A stretch of 64,000 nt of DNA from Blautia massiliensis (ex Durand et al. 2017) (GTDB taxonomy: Bacteria; Bacillota; Clostridia; Lachnospirales; Lachnospiraceae), in the NCBI RefSeq assembly GCF_001487165.1, contig NZ_LN913006.1:247581-311580 (forward strand). The letters are read 5' to 3'. Below are positions 8,263 through 17,698 of the stretch, one piece after another; the first letter of the stretch is position 1, and each line of letters begins with the position of its first letter. Under the pieces are notes generated by a model. The model did no database searches, was not told the origin of the DNA, and saw only the letters and a list, made by a program, of their open reading frames with translations. Made by a program: the position numbers and the translations under genes.

Positions 8263-9804
8263 ATGAGCAAAAAACCAACAGTTTTAATGATCCTTGATGG
8301 ATACGGACTCAATGACAGACATGACGGAAATGCTGTATATGAGGCAAAAACACCGGTTATGGACGGACTCATGAAAGATTATCCGTTTGTAAAAGGCAAT
8401 GCCAGCGGTCTTGCGGTAGGTCTTCCGGACGGACAGATGGGTAACTCCGAGGTTGGTCATATGAACATGGGCGCAGGCCGTATCGTATACCAGGAGCTTA
8501 CAAGGATCACAAAAGAGATCCAGGACGGCGATTTCTTCAAGAATGAGGCACTTCTTACTGCTATGAAGAATGCAAAAGACAACGATTCCGCGATCCATTT
8601 TATGGGACTTCTTTCTGACGGTGGAGTACACAGCCACAATACACATCTCTACGGACTTCTTGAGATGGCAAAGAGAGAGGGACTCAAGAAAGTTTACGTA
8701 CACTGCTTCCTGGATGGACGTGACACACCGCCTGCATCCGGTAAAGAGTTTGTAGAGCAGCTGGAAGCTAAAATGAAAGAGATCGGCGTTGGTGAGATCG
8801 GTGTGATCTCCGGACGTTATTATGCAATGGATCGTGATAACCGCTGGGATCGTGTTGAGCTTGCATATAAAGCTCTTACACAGGGCGAAGGCGTAAAGGG
8901 AACAGATGCTGCAGCAGCAGTTCAGGCTTCCTATGATGATGACAAGACAGATGAATTTGTGCTTCCGACTGTTATCGAGAAGGACGGCAAACCGGTTGCA
9001 ACTATTTCCGATAAGGATTCCGTTGTATTCTTCAACTTCCGTCCGGACCGTGCAAGAGAGATCACAAGAGCTTTCTGTGATGACGATTTTAAGGGCTTTG
9101 AGAGAGCAAAGAGACTGGATACCACATTCGTATGCTTCACAGAGTATGATGATACCATCCAGAATAAGCTGGTAGCATTCCACAAGGTTCTTCTTCACAA
9201 TACCTTCGGTGAGTACCTTGCAGCTCACGATATGACACAGGCACGTATCGCCGAGACAGAGAAATATGCACATGTTACATTCTTCTTCAACGGTGGTGTT
9301 GAGGAGCCAAACAAAGGAGAGGACAGAATCCTTGTAAAATCCCCGAAGGTTCCGACCTACGATATGCAGCCGGAGATGAGTGCACCGGAGGTTTGTGAAA
9401 AGCTTGTAGAGGCGATCAAATCTGACAAATATGATGTGATCATCATCAACTTTGCGAACCCGGATATGGTTGGCCATACAGGTGTTGAGGCAGCTGCGAT
9501 CAAGGCTGTTGAGACTGTTGATGCGTGTGTTGGTAAGGCTGTAGAGGCAATCAAAGAGGTTGACGGACAGCTCTTTATCTGCGCTGACCATGGTAACGCA
9601 GAGCAGCTTGTAAATTATGAAACAGGTGAGCCATGGACAGCTCATACAACTAATCCGGTACCGTTTATCCTTGTAAACGCAGATCCGAAATACACACTTC
9701 GTGAGAACGGATGTCTTGCAGATATCGTTCCGACTCTGATCCAGCTTATGGGTATGGAGCAGCCGAAGGAAATGACAGGAGAGTCTCTTCTTGTTGAGAA
9801 ATAA
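8263..9804 (+). CDS. gpmI: 2,3-bisphosphoglycerate-independent phosphoglycerate mutase
   Basis: A 513-residue di-manganese phosphoglycerate mutase converting 3- to 2-phosphoglycerate. The alkaline-phosphatase-like fold begins with VLMILDGYGLN. The phosphorylated Ser62 lies in MGNSEVGHMNMGAGR. The substrate-binding CFLDGRDTPP and GRYYAMDRDNRW and the C-terminal metal ligands (NFANPDMVGHTG, CADHGNAE) are all present. The ATG at 8263 follows AAGGGG. It belongs functionally with gapA-pgk-tpiA, from which it is separated by about 3.6 kb of other genes. Confidence 0.98.
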   Translation: MSKKPTVLMILDGYGLNDRHDGNAVYEAKTPVMDGLMKDYPFVKGNASGLAVGLPDGQMGNSEVGHMNMGAGRIVYQELTRITKEIQDGDFFKNEALLTAMKNAKDNDSAIHFMGLLSDGGVHSHNTHLYGLLEMAKREGLKKVYVHCFLDGRDTPPASGKEFVEQLEAKMKEIGVGEIGVISGRYYAMDRDNRWDRVELAYKALTQGEGVKGTDAAAAVQASYDDDKTDEFVLPTVIEKDGKPVATISDKDSVVFFNFRPDRAREITRAFCDDDFKGFERAKRLDTTFVCFTEYDDTIQNKLVAFHKVLLHNTFGEYLAAHDMTQARIAETEKYAHVTFFFNGGVEEPNKGEDRILVKSPKVPTYDMQPEMSAPEVCEKLVEAIKSDKYDVIIINFANPDMVGHTGVEAAAIKAVETVDACVGKAVEAIKEVDGQLFICADHGNAEQLVNYETGEPWTAHTTNPVPFILVNADPKYTLRENGCLADIVPTLIQLMGMEQPKEMTGESLLVEK

Positions 9805-9817
9805 ATAAGATTCACGG

Positions 9818-9856
9818 AATCCCGGCAGATTTTTACGGATCTGCCGGGATTTTTTC
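9818..9856 (+). terminator. Terminator after gpmI
   Basis: AATCCCGGCAGAT pairs perfectly with ATCTGCCGGGATT, followed by a T-run. Confidence 0.93.
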
Positions 9857-9904
9857 ATCCGATTGTTTCTGTTTTCACACATGAAAAAAAATTTCAAAAT
9901 CATC

Positions 9905-9933
9905 TTGTAAAATCATTCCATTTCAACTATAAT
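9905..9933 (+). promoter_or_regulatory. Sigma-A promoter of the first MATE gene
   Basis: TTGTAA (9905-9910) and a perfect TATAAT (9928-9933) are 17 bases apart, about 130 bases upstream of the start codon. Confidence 0.75.
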
Positions 9934-10061
9934 CCCTCTGATACATAAAAACAGGTAACTTTTGAGCAACTGTAAAGTTACAGAAAGAATAATAAAAAGA
10001 ATAACAAAAAGCAGCACAAAGTTTAGGAACGATCAAATTAAATGGGGGGAAAAAAGATTTC

Positions 10062-11414
10062 ATGAAAACAGACATGACACAGGGAAAACCGGTAAAAGTG
10101 CTCCTGGGATTTACGATCCCGGTATTTATTGGTAATGTATTTCAGCAGTTCTACAATATGGTAGATGCGGTGGTTGTAGGAAAATTTGTAGGAACAAAGG
10201 CACTGGCGGCAGTTGGCTCAACAGGAACTATCATCTTTTTGATCATAGGCTTTCTTCTGGGACTTACTGCCGGTTTTACCGTACTGACTGCACAGAAGTA
10301 CGGTGCGGGAAAAATGGATGAGATGCGTCAGACCGTGGGCAATGCACTGATCCTGACAGCGCTGGTCTCGGCAGTGATGACAGCAGTCAGCATGACAGGT
10401 ATGCATGCACTTCTGAAATTTATGCATACGCCGGATGATATTTTCAAGGATGCATATGCTTACGTTATGATCATCTGCGGAGGGATTTTTGCCCAGGCAT
10501 TATATAATATCCTGGCCAGTATCCTCCGTGCACTGGGAAACAGTAAGGTACCACTGTATTTTCTGATCTTATCTGCAATGCTGAATATTGTGCTTGACCT
10601 TGTATTTATCATCGTGTTTAAGCTGGGAGCGCCTGGAGCAGCCTGGGCTACCATTATTTCCCAGGGAGTTTCAGGAGTCTTATGTCTGGTATATATCTGG
10701 AAGTTTGTGCCGGAGCTCCGTATGAAAAAAGAAGACTGGTATTTCAGACGTAACCTCGCAGCCAAGCAGATCGGTGTGGGAATCCCAATGGGACTGCAGT
10801 ATTCCATTACGGCGATCGGAACCATGATGGTACAGTCAGCCTTAAATATGCTTGGCTCTTATGCGGTGGCGGCGTTTACAGCAGGAAGTAAGATCGAGCA
10901 GATCTTCACCCAGGCATATGTGGCACAGGGAACTGCCAGCGCTACCTACAATGCACAGAATATCGGAGCCGGAAAACTTGAGAGAGTGCGGGAAGGCTTC
11001 CGGGCTTCGCATTTTATAGGAATTGTATATTCTGTTGTTGTTGGCAGTTTTCTGTTCTTTGCGGGAAAATATTTTGCATATCTGTTTATCTCAGATAACA
11101 TTGAAGAAGTGCTTCCTATGGTAGCAATCTATGTAAAATGTGTGGCACTGTTTTTTATTCCTCTGTATTTTGTCAATGTACTGCGAAACGGGATCCAGGG
11201 AATGGGATATGGTCTTCTTCCTATGATGGCCGGTGTGGCTGAGCTTGCAGGAAGAGGGATCACCGCTACCGTTGCAGCCGGAAAAAGCAGCTATATCGGT
11301 ACCTGTCTTGCAAGTCCGGTGGCCTGGATCTTTGCGTCAGTGCTCCTTTGGGTAATGTATTTCTATGTTATGAAAGATATGGCGCGGAAGCTGTACGGTA
11401 CAAATAAGTTATAA
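10062..11414 (+). CDS. MATE-family multidrug/metabolite exporter
   Basis: A 450-residue inner-membrane protein with about twelve hydrophobic helices in two repeated halves. The N-terminal IPVFIGNVFQQFYNMVDAVV and VGKFVGTKALAAVGSTG are classic MATE features, and the second half begins near GIPMGLQYSITAIGTMM. Such proteins export cationic compounds by Na+ or H+ antiport. A GGGGGG ribosome site precedes the ATG. It has its own promoter. The substrate cannot be read from the sequence. Confidence 0.93.
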   Translation: MKTDMTQGKPVKVLLGFTIPVFIGNVFQQFYNMVDAVVVGKFVGTKALAAVGSTGTIIFLIIGFLLGLTAGFTVLTAQKYGAGKMDEMRQTVGNALILTALVSAVMTAVSMTGMHALLKFMHTPDDIFKDAYAYVMIICGGIFAQALYNILASILRALGNSKVPLYFLILSAMLNIVLDLVFIIVFKLGAPGAAWATIISQGVSGVLCLVYIWKFVPELRMKKEDWYFRRNLAAKQIGVGIPMGLQYSITAIGTMMVQSALNMLGSYAVAAFTAGSKIEQIFTQAYVAQGTASATYNAQNIGAGKLERVREGFRASHFIGIVYSVVVGSFLFFAGKYFAYLFISDNIEEVLPMVAIYVKCVALFFIPLYFVNVLRNGIQGMGYGLLPMMAGVAELAGRGITATVAAGKSSYIGTCLASPVAWIFASVLLWVMYFYVMKDMARKLYGTNKL

Positions 11415-11450
11415 AAAAACCGTGAAATGAGATGCAATTTCCGGAAAGTA

Positions 11451-11459
11451 TGATATAAT
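11451..11459 (+). promoter_or_regulatory. Extended -10 promoter of the L,D-transpeptidase
   Basis: TGATATAAT at 11451-11459 is a perfect extended -10. No good -35 box is seen, which is usual for this promoter type. Confidence 0.6.
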
Positions 11460-11541
11460 GAAAAAGCTGGTGAGTAAGACCAGAAAGTATCAATGGAAAG
11501 ATGCCTTTTTTGAAGGCACATGAACATAGAGGTGAATAAAT

Positions 11542-13176
11542 ATGAGCAACGATGAAAAGAGGGATATCGAGGACAGGATCAATGATGCCATGGCAAAGAT
11601 CGTCAGTGATACTGCAGGAGAGCCTCAGCCTGAAAATAAAAATAACAGATCAGCTGCTCACAAGTCGGCACGACCTTCGAAATCAGCAAGGCCAAGGAAG
11701 ATCACCTACGTACCTATCGATGAATCTGAATTTGAACCTATCGTTATACCCGAAAAGAAAAAGCATAAGGCACTGAAGGTAACCGGAATGATCGCCGCCA
11801 TGGTTTTGGTAGTGGCAGGCTGTGCATATGCAGGAGTATCTTATTATTACACCAGTCATTTCTTTGAGGGCACAACGATTAACGGGATCGACAGCTCCAA
11901 CAGGACTGCATATGAGGTTGAGCAGGAGATCGCAAAAAAAATGGAAGGCTATTCCATCCAGGTAAAGGCCAGAGATCAGGAACCGCAGACGATAGAAGGA
12001 ACGGATATCAGTTATCGTTATATATCCAGTGGTGAAGTTCTGAAGCTTTTGAAAGCGCAGAAGCCCTATGAATGGGTGAGAGGATTTTTTGAAAAGACGA
12101 CTTACACAGCCAGTGAGCAGACAGCTTTTGACAAGTCAAAGCTGGAGTCAGAAGTGAAAGCACTGAACTGTGCCCAGAAAGAGAATCAGGTAGCACCGGA
12201 GAATGCGTACGTAAGCTTTAATGATTCCGAGTTTACGATCGTGCCGGAGACAGTGGGAAGTGAACTGAAGGTAAAAGAAGCCTATCAGATGATCAGTGAT
12301 GCTATCAGCAGCGATGACGGGGAAGTAGATCTTGGCAGTAACCCGGATGCTTATGTGAAAGCAGATGTGACCAGCGACAGTGCAGATCTGCAGGCAACGG
12401 TGGATGCATATAATAACTTTGCGAGGGCAAGCATCACCTACACATTTGGAGATGAGACAGTAACACTTGATGGAAGCACCATCAAGAACTGGCTGCAGTT
12501 TGACGAAAAGGGCCAGCTGATCCAGGATGATGCATCCTTCAAACAGCATATCGTGGATTATGTGGCACAGCTTGCAGCGGATCATGATACAGTAGGTACA
12601 GAGCGTCAGTTCCAGACAACAAGCGGAAGAACTGTTTCGGTTTCCGGTTCTGCATATGGCTGGAAGATCGATCAGGACGGAGAGGTGGCACAGCTTACCC
12701 AGGAGATCCAGTCCGGAGCTCAGACGACCAGAGAGCCGGTTTATTCCATGAGAGCCAATTCTTATGGTGTGAATGATCTGGGAAATACCTACATTGAAGT
12801 GGACCTTACAGAACAGTATATGTGGTATTATCAGGATGGAAATGTGATCTTTGAATCAGATATCGTATCCGGACTTGCAAGTGATCCCAAGAGAAAAACA
12901 CCTCCTGGAATCTTCACCTTGTACTATAAGAAGAGCCCGGATGTGTTACGTGGCACCAAGAAACCAGACGGAACCTATTCCTATGAACAGCCGGTAACCT
13001 ACTGGATGCCGTTTAACGGAGGCATTGGATTCCATGATGCAGACTGGCAGCCGTATTTTGGAGGCGATCGGTATCTAACCGGAGGTTCCCACGGCTGTAT
13101 CAATATGCCGCCGGATAAAGCGGGAGAGCTTTACAACATTATCCAGTATAATGTTCCGATCGTCTGTTTCTATTGA
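11542..13176 (+). CDS. Membrane-anchored L,D-transpeptidase (YkuD)
   Basis: 544 residues. A cytoplasmic Lys/Ser-rich N-terminus is followed by one transmembrane helix (about 78-100, GMIAAMVLVVAGCAYAGVSY). Then come two peptidoglycan-binding-type domains (about 115-400) and a C-terminal YkuD catalytic domain beginning near TYIEVDLTEQYMWYYQDG. The catalytic motif GGSHGCINMP carries His517 and Cys519. Enzymes of this type make 3-3 peptide cross-links in the wall and resist most penicillins. Ribosome site GAGGTGA. It acts outside the membrane. Confidence 0.93.
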   Translation: MSNDEKRDIEDRINDAMAKIVSDTAGEPQPENKNNRSAAHKSARPSKSARPRKITYVPIDESEFEPIVIPEKKKHKALKVTGMIAAMVLVVAGCAYAGVSYYYTSHFFEGTTINGIDSSNRTAYEVEQEIAKKMEGYSIQVKARDQEPQTIEGTDISYRYISSGEVLKLLKAQKPYEWVRGFFEKTTYTASEQTAFDKSKLESEVKALNCAQKENQVAPENAYVSFNDSEFTIVPETVGSELKVKEAYQMISDAISSDDGEVDLGSNPDAYVKADVTSDSADLQATVDAYNNFARASITYTFGDETVTLDGSTIKNWLQFDEKGQLIQDDASFKQHIVDYVAQLAADHDTVGTERQFQTTSGRTVSVSGSAYGWKIDQDGEVAQLTQEIQSGAQTTREPVYSMRANSYGVNDLGNTYIEVDLTEQYMWYYQDGNVIFESDIVSGLASDPKRKTPPGIFTLYYKKSPDVLRGTKKPDGTYSYEQPVTYWMPFNGGIGFHDADWQPYFGGDRYLTGGSHGCINMPPDKAGELYNIIQYNVPIVCFY

Positions 13177-13199
13177 TCGGAGCTGTAGTCAAAAAACAA

Positions 13200-13240
13200 A
13201 CAGGAGCCAGCCGGTGATCCGGTGTGTGGCTCCTGTTCTT
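13200..13240 (+). terminator. Hairpin after the L,D-transpeptidase
   Basis: ACAGGAGCCA (13200-13209) pairs perfectly with TGGCTCCTGT (13227-13236), with an inner CCGG/CCGG. The T-run is short, so this may be a weak terminator or an element allowing partial read-through to the next small gene. Confidence 0.65.
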
Positions 13241-13258
13241 TAGCAGGAGGAAAACATT

Positions 13259-13558
13259 ATGTTTGATCAGTCATTCAGCTTTATACTTACAATCGCAGCA
13301 CTGGTAGTAGGATTTATGCTTTTTACCGGACACGGTTCCTTTTTTATGAAAGGCGGAAACACACAGGCCAGAGCCCAGAAGTATGATGAGAAAAAAATGG
13401 AAAAAGTTTCAGGAATCTGTCTGATACTTATCGGAGTGGCTACAGGAGTTGACGCATTCACCACAAGTGTAGCAGCAAAGATCGCCTATGTAGTAATTCT
13501 GTTTGTGATACTTGCGGTATTTCTGTTTGTACTCAGAACAAAATGTATCAAAAAATGA
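13259..13558 (+). CDS. Small membrane protein, DUF3784-like
   Basis: 99 residues with three hydrophobic segments: about 6-24, 50-68 and 72-92. The middle part (QKYDEKKMEKVSGICLILIG) resembles the DUF3784 family of short Firmicute membrane proteins. AGCAGGAGG precedes the start. Function unknown. The match is from pattern recall only. Confidence 0.6.
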   Translation: MFDQSFSFILTIAALVVGFMLFTGHGSFFMKGGNTQARAQKYDEKKMEKVSGICLILIGVATGVDAFTTSVAAKIAYVVILFVILAVFLFVLRTKCIKK

Positions 13559-13596
13559 TCAGAAGTATCAGAACTATCCTTTAGGTAAAAAAGCAG

Positions 13597-13655
13597 AACT
13601 CCCCGTGAAACGGTAACCTGTCTGATCAGGCTCCGGTATCCGCGGGGAGTTTTTC
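13597..13655. terminator. Bidirectional terminator
   Basis: AACTCCCCG (13597-13605) pairs with CGGGGAGTT (13643-13651), followed by T on the plus strand. It lies between convergent genes (small membrane protein and second MATE) and can serve both. Confidence 0.85.
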
Positions 13656-13664
13656 TGTCTGTAT

Positions 13665-15029
13665 TTAGTTTAATTTCGTTCGGCTGGTCTGCCGGAATGT
13701 CAGAGTAAAGATGATTCCCTTTACGATAGAAGTAAGGGAAAGTGCCCACCAGATACCATTGAGTCCCATTCCCGCATGAGTCAGCAGCATGGCAAGCGGG
13801 ATTCTGGCCCCTGTCAGGATAATACTGATGATACTGCAGAGCTTGGTCATACCAAGGCCGGACAGTGCACCGATGGTCATCAGCTCAATGGCCATGAAAG
13901 CCTCACAGAAGCCGATGATGATCAGGTAATTTACAGAAATCCCAAGGGATTCCGGATCATGGAAAAACAGTCCGGAGATCGGGCGTGGGAGCAGCACAAA
14001 GGCTGCAGTTATGATAAGGCCCCAGATTGTCAGGATACCAAAGGAAATACGGTAGCCCTGGCGGATGCGGTCGTATTTTTTTGCACCGAAATTCTGTGCG
14101 GTAAAAGCATTTAAGGCAGAGGCAAAGCCGTCCGCGGTGTTCCAGGAAACGGATTCGATCTGTCCGCCCACACGTTGGACAGCAATGGCAGCAGCACCGA
14201 AGGCGGAAACCATTCTGGTCAGTACCATGGAGATCATACAGTAGAGCATGCTCTGGATAGCGGTTGGAAAACCAATGCGGAAGATATTTTTATAAAATTT
14301 TCCCGGAAAACGTGAAAAAAGATGAAGTTCACGAAGTACATTTGTTTCCAGCCCGGAAGTAAAGATCCGGAAAACCAGCACTGCAAAAACCAGAAACTGT
14401 GCAGTTACTGTGGCAATGGCAGCACCTAACGTTTCAAGCCGTGGAAAAGGTCCAATGCCAAGGATCAGGAGCGGATCCAGGAGCATATTTCCCACAAGTC
14501 CAAGAAAATTGGCCATCAGCGGAGATCTGGAATCTCCCTGGGCTGTAAAAAGTCCGGTGAGAGTCAGGTTCAGGAAGGAAAAAATGATCAGTCCGCAGGT
14601 GATCAGCATATAAGATCTGGCAGAAGAATATGCTTCCGGGTCTGTCAGATTAAAAAATCCGATCAGAGGATCAAGAAATATAATACTTGCTGCAGAAAAT
14701 AAGAGACCGAAGAGAATGGTCATCTGCAGGGCACTGGCCGCGTAGGAACGTGCCTCTTTATAATCCTTCCGGCCGCAGGACTGTGCTGTGTTTACCTGTC
14801 CGCCCATTCTCGGAAGGGCTACCAGTCCCTGGGAAAGCCACACATACATGCCGCCCACACCGACACCGGCAACTGCCTTGGAGCCCAGAAGCCCGATCCA
14901 GGCCATATCTGTGATATTATAGGCAGTTCCAAGAAGGGAAGATGCCATGATAGGAAGAGCAAGCTCTGAAAGCGTTTTCAGGATCGGACCGGAAGTAAGG
15001 TCTATGGATTTTGATCTTTTCATACTCAT
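13665..15029 (-). CDS. MATE-family exporter, translationally coupled
   Basis: About 454 residues with twelve hydrophobic helices in two halves (PILKTLSELALPIMASSLLG at the N-terminus, FRIGFPTAIQSMLYCMISMV at the second half). It is a different MATE subgroup from the protein at 10062. I place the start at the ATG 15029-15027 because GGAG lies eight bases upstream; the first in-frame ATG at 15035 is only two bases from it. This start overlaps the stop of the HAD gene in an ATGA, which implies translational coupling. Substrate unknown. Confidence 0.92.
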   Translation of the reverse strand: MSMKRSKSIDLTSGPILKTLSELALPIMASSLLGTAYNITDMAWIGLLGSKAVAGVGVGGMYVWLSQGLVALPRMGGQVNTAQSCGRKDYKEARSYAASALQMTILFGLLFSAASIIFLDPLIGFFNLTDPEAYSSARSYMLITCGLIIFSFLNLTLTGLFTAQGDSRSPLMANFLGLVGNMLLDPLLILGIGPFPRLETLGAAIATVTAQFLVFAVLVFRIFTSGLETNVLRELHLFSRFPGKFYKNIFRIGFPTAIQSMLYCMISMVLTRMVSAFGAAAIAVQRVGGQIESVSWNTADGFASALNAFTAQNFGAKKYDRIRQGYRISFGILTIWGLIITAAFVLLPRPISGLFFHDPESLGISVNYLIIIGFCEAFMAIELMTIGALSGLGMTKLCSIISIILTGARIPLAMLLTHAGMGLNGIWWALSLTSIVKGIIFTLTFRQTSRTKLN

Positions 15030-15646
15030 CTGCATATCTCCGTAAGGTCAAAAGGCCTGGTGATCCGGTAATCCGGTTTATCCACCTGACCGAAACCGTA
15101 TTCAGCAAAGATAAAAGGAACTCCTGCTTTCCGGCAGGCATTAAAGTCTCCTATAGTATCACCGATATAAACCGGATCGGAAAGATTATTATTCTCGCGG
15201 ATCTTCATGATATTTTCCGCTTTGGCCATGCCGGTGTCACCGGGACAGAGATGGCCCTTGAAATAGTGTCCGAAGCCTGTGGATTTCAGGAACACTTCAA
15301 TATATCCGGCCTGGCAGTTACTGACGATAAAAAGAGGAAAACGGCTGGAAAGAATCTTCAGTGTTTCCTCAAGATCCGGATACAGCGGAGCACATTTGCG
15401 AAGCAGTGCCTCGTGCTCTGCCTGGCAGCAGCCGTCGATGATACGAAGCTGTTCTGCTTCCGGAAGCTCAGGGAAAAGAGCCTTTGCGATATCCGGCAGC
15501 AGCTGGCCGAAAAGCCCCATCAGTCGTTTGGCGCTTACATCGGTATCCATGTGCTCCGTATGGATAAGGTAATCACTCCAGGCCTCAGCTACGATCCCGG
15601 TGGAATCCCAGAGCGTACCGTCAACATCAAAAATAATACTGTCCAT
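15026..15646 (-). CDS. HAD hydrolase, phosphoglycolate phosphatase-like
   Basis: A 206-residue HAD-superfamily phosphatase. Motif I is IIFDVDGTLWDS, with both aspartates of DxD; motif II is IVSNCQAGY and motif IV is IGDTIGDFNACRKAG. A helical cap lies between I and II, as in Gph/PGMB-like enzymes. GGGGAGG precedes the ATG. It is coupled to the following MATE gene by a 4-base overlap, though no shared pathway is evident. Substrate unknown. Confidence 0.9.
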   Translation of the reverse strand: MDSIIFDVDGTLWDSTGIVAEAWSDYLIHTEHMDTDVSAKRLMGLFGQLLPDIAKALFPELPEAEQLRIIDGCCQAEHEALLRKCAPLYPDLEETLKILSSRFPLFIVSNCQAGYIEVFLKSTGFGHYFKGHLCPGDTGMAKAENIMKIRENNNLSDPVYIGDTIGDFNACRKAGVPFIFAEYGFGQVDKPDYRITRPFDLTEICR

Positions 15647-15718
15647 CAGAAAAACCTCCCCAAAAAACTATGATATGTAAAAAAAGCAACCCTTTGTACT
15701 GGACATAGTACAAAACAA

Positions 15719-15862
15719 GTTACTGTTCACTCCGTTCTCAGCAATACGCTTCGCGATGCACAGAATTTATGTTAATCGCATAAATTCGCGCGGTATGTCT
15801 CGGGTTTTCTGTGGCCTTCGCTCACAAAAAACACCTCGCGGAATATTACCAGTGAACAGTTA
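15719..15862. repeat. MITE-like repeat with inverted ends
   Basis: A non-coding block of about 144 bases bounded by ACTGTTCACT (15722-15731) and its exact complement AGTGAACAGT (15851-15860). Inside, GAATTTATG (15763-15771) and CATAAATTC (15779-15787) form a perfect 9-bp stem with a 7-base loop. The first 23 bases (15719-15741) recur exactly at 50117-50139. No transposase is present, so it looks like a miniature or structured dispersed repeat. It fills most of the 303-base gap between the HAD gene and sfsA. Confidence 0.7.
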
Positions 15863-15919
15863 TCAAAATAATTCTATATGAGAAAAGAAAAAAAAGCAAC
15901 TGCGCTTTTGAAGATTTTA

Positions 15920-15928
15920 TGTTATAGT
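15920..15928 (+). promoter_or_regulatory. Extended -10 promoter of sfsA
   Basis: TGTTATAGT at 15920-15928, about 20 bases before the sfsA start, close to the end of the repeat element. Confidence 0.45.
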
Positions 15929-15949
15929 AAGGGTTACGAGGGAAAAACT

Positions 15950-16630
15950 ATGAATTATAAGAATACGATCAGAGGTATATTCAAAGACAGGCCGAACCGT
16001 TTTATCGCTCATGTGCAGATCGGGGATCAGCTGGAAACGGTCCATGTGAAGAATACAGGCAGATGCCGGGAACTTCTTGTTCCGGAAGCAGAAGTGATCC
16101 TGGAAAAGAGTGATAATCCTGCCAGGAAAACGAAATACGATCTGATCAGTGTGAACAAGGAGGGCCGCTGGATCAATATGGATTCCCAGGCCCCGAATAA
16201 AGCAGCAGAAGAGTGGGTGGCGGCCGGAAATCTTTTTCCGGAGAAAGTGACTGTCAGGAGAGAAAAGACATACGGAAATTCCCGTTTTGACCTGTATGTG
16301 GAATCCGGGAAGCGAAAGGCTTTTATCGAGGTAAAAGGCGTCACTCTGGAAGAAAATAATATCGTGCGCTTTCCGGACGCACCTACAGAACGGGGGATCA
16401 AGCATCTCTGTGAGCTGATGCATGCAGCAGCTGACGGCTATGAGGCGTATCTTCTTCTGGTGATCCAGATGAAGGGTGTAAGGTATTTTGAACCAAATCG
16501 GGAGACACATCCGGAATTTGGAGAGACACTTAAGGCGGCAGCAGATGCCGGTGTTCACATCCTGGCCTATGACTGTGCCGTCACGGAAGATTCCATGAAG
16601 ATCTGTGATCCGATACCGGTAAGATTATAG
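15950..16630 (+). CDS. sfsA: SfsA-family protein
   Basis: A 226-residue protein of the SfsA (sugar fermentation stimulation) family, normal length. The signature pieces are FIAHVQIGDQLETVHVKNTGR near the N-terminus, SRFDLYV and AFIEVKGVTLEE in the middle, and VRFPDAPTERGIKHL. The fold combines an OB-like part with a nuclease-like core, and the true role is unsettled. The ATG at 15950 follows GAGGG by seven bases; a longer version from 15878 would run through the promoter. It lies 12 bases upstream of mutY. Confidence 0.93.
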   Translation: MNYKNTIRGIFKDRPNRFIAHVQIGDQLETVHVKNTGRCRELLVPEAEVILEKSDNPARKTKYDLISVNKEGRWINMDSQAPNKAAEEWVAAGNLFPEKVTVRREKTYGNSRFDLYVESGKRKAFIEVKGVTLEENNIVRFPDAPTERGIKHLCELMHAAADGYEAYLLLVIQMKGVRYFEPNRETHPEFGETLKAAADAGVHILAYDCAVTEDSMKICDPIPVRL

Positions 16631-16642
16631 AAAGGAAACGAT

Positions 16643-17698
16643 ATGCCTGAAAACATTGCAGAACCCCTTCTGAAATGGTACGATAAAAACAAAAGGATCC
16701 TGCCCTGGAGAGATAAAGACAATGCCTATTATACCTGGGTATCTGAGATCATGCTCCAGCAGACCCGAGTGGAAGCTGTGAAACCTTATTTTCAGCGCTT
16801 TATCCAGGAACTTCCGGATGTAGCAGCCCTTGCGGCGGCACCGGAAGAGAGGATCATCAAGCTGTGGGAAGGCCTTGGCTATTACAGCCGTGTCCGCAAC
16901 ATGCAGAAAGCGGCTGTTCAGGTCATGGAAGAATATGGAGGCAGGATCCCTGAGGATTTTGAGACACTTCTCTCGTTAAAAGGAATAGGAAGATATACGG
17001 CAGGTGCCATTGCGTCCATTGCCTACGGAAAGAAAGTCCCTGCAGTAGATGGAAATGTGCTGCGGGTATACGCAAGACTCACCGAAAACCGTGGAGATAT
17101 CATGAAACAGTCTGTACGGAAATCGGTGGAAAATGATCTTACAGAGCAGATGTCTGAGGACAGACCAGGGGATTTCAACCAGGCTATGATGGAGCTGGGA
17201 GCTGTAGTCTGTGTTCCAAACGGAGCAGCAAAGTGCGAAGAATGCCCGCTGGGGCATTTTTGCCTTGCCAGAAAGCATGGAACTGTAGAAGAACTTCCCG
17301 TAAAAGCACCGAAGAAAGCCCGCACCATAGAACAGCGAACGGTCCTTGTGATCCAGGACGGAGCAGGTACAGCGATCCGTAAACGTCCGGATACAGGACT
17401 TCTGGCAGGCCTTTATGAACTTCCAAATGTGGAAGGACATCTGACGGAGAAGGCGGCACTTGCCCGGGTAAAAGCCATGGGACTGGAACCACTGCGGATC
17501 GAAGCACTGCCGGATGCGAAGCACATTTTTTCCCATATTGAATGGAGGATGTGTGCTTATCGTATCGCTGTATCCTCTCTGGAAGAAGCACCGCAGGGGG
17601 AGTTCCTGTTTGTGGATAAGAGAGAATCCGATAAAAAATATGCAATACCATCTGCGTTTCGCGCATACACCAGATATATGAAGGAGGAAAACTCATGA
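16643..17698 (+). CDS. mutY: A/G-specific adenine glycosylase
   Basis: A 351-residue MutY that removes adenine opposite 8-oxoguanine. It has a helix-hairpin-helix (LLSLKGIGRYTAGAIAS), the catalytic Asp in PAVDGNVLRV, and a Fe-S cluster motif of four Cys (CVPNGAAKC then ECPLGHFC). The first Cys spacing is seven rather than the six of E. coli. A C-terminal Nudix-like 8-oxoG-recognition domain follows (from about residue 230). The stop overlaps the start of the glycosyltransferase in an ATGA, suggesting coupled translation. Confidence 0.96.
   Translation: MPENIAEPLLKWYDKNKRILPWRDKDNAYYTWVSEIMLQQTRVEAVKPYFQRFIQELPDVAALAAAPEERIIKLWEGLGYYSRVRNMQKAAVQVMEEYGGRIPEDFETLLSLKGIGRYTAGAIASIAYGKKVPAVDGNVLRVYARLTENRGDIMKQSVRKSVENDLTEQMSEDRPGDFNQAMMELGAVVCVPNGAAKCEECPLGHFCLARKHGTVEELPVKAPKKARTIEQRTVLVIQDGAGTAIRKRPDTGLLAGLYELPNVEGHLTEKAALARVKAMGLEPLRIEALPDAKHIFSHIEWRMCAYRIAVSSLEEAPQGEFLFVDKRESDKKYAIPSAFRAYTRYMKEENS

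Noticed and set aside
15878-15949. Longer N-terminus for SfsA
   Set aside because: It would cover the -10 box and lacks homology; the ATG at 15950 has a proper ribosome site.
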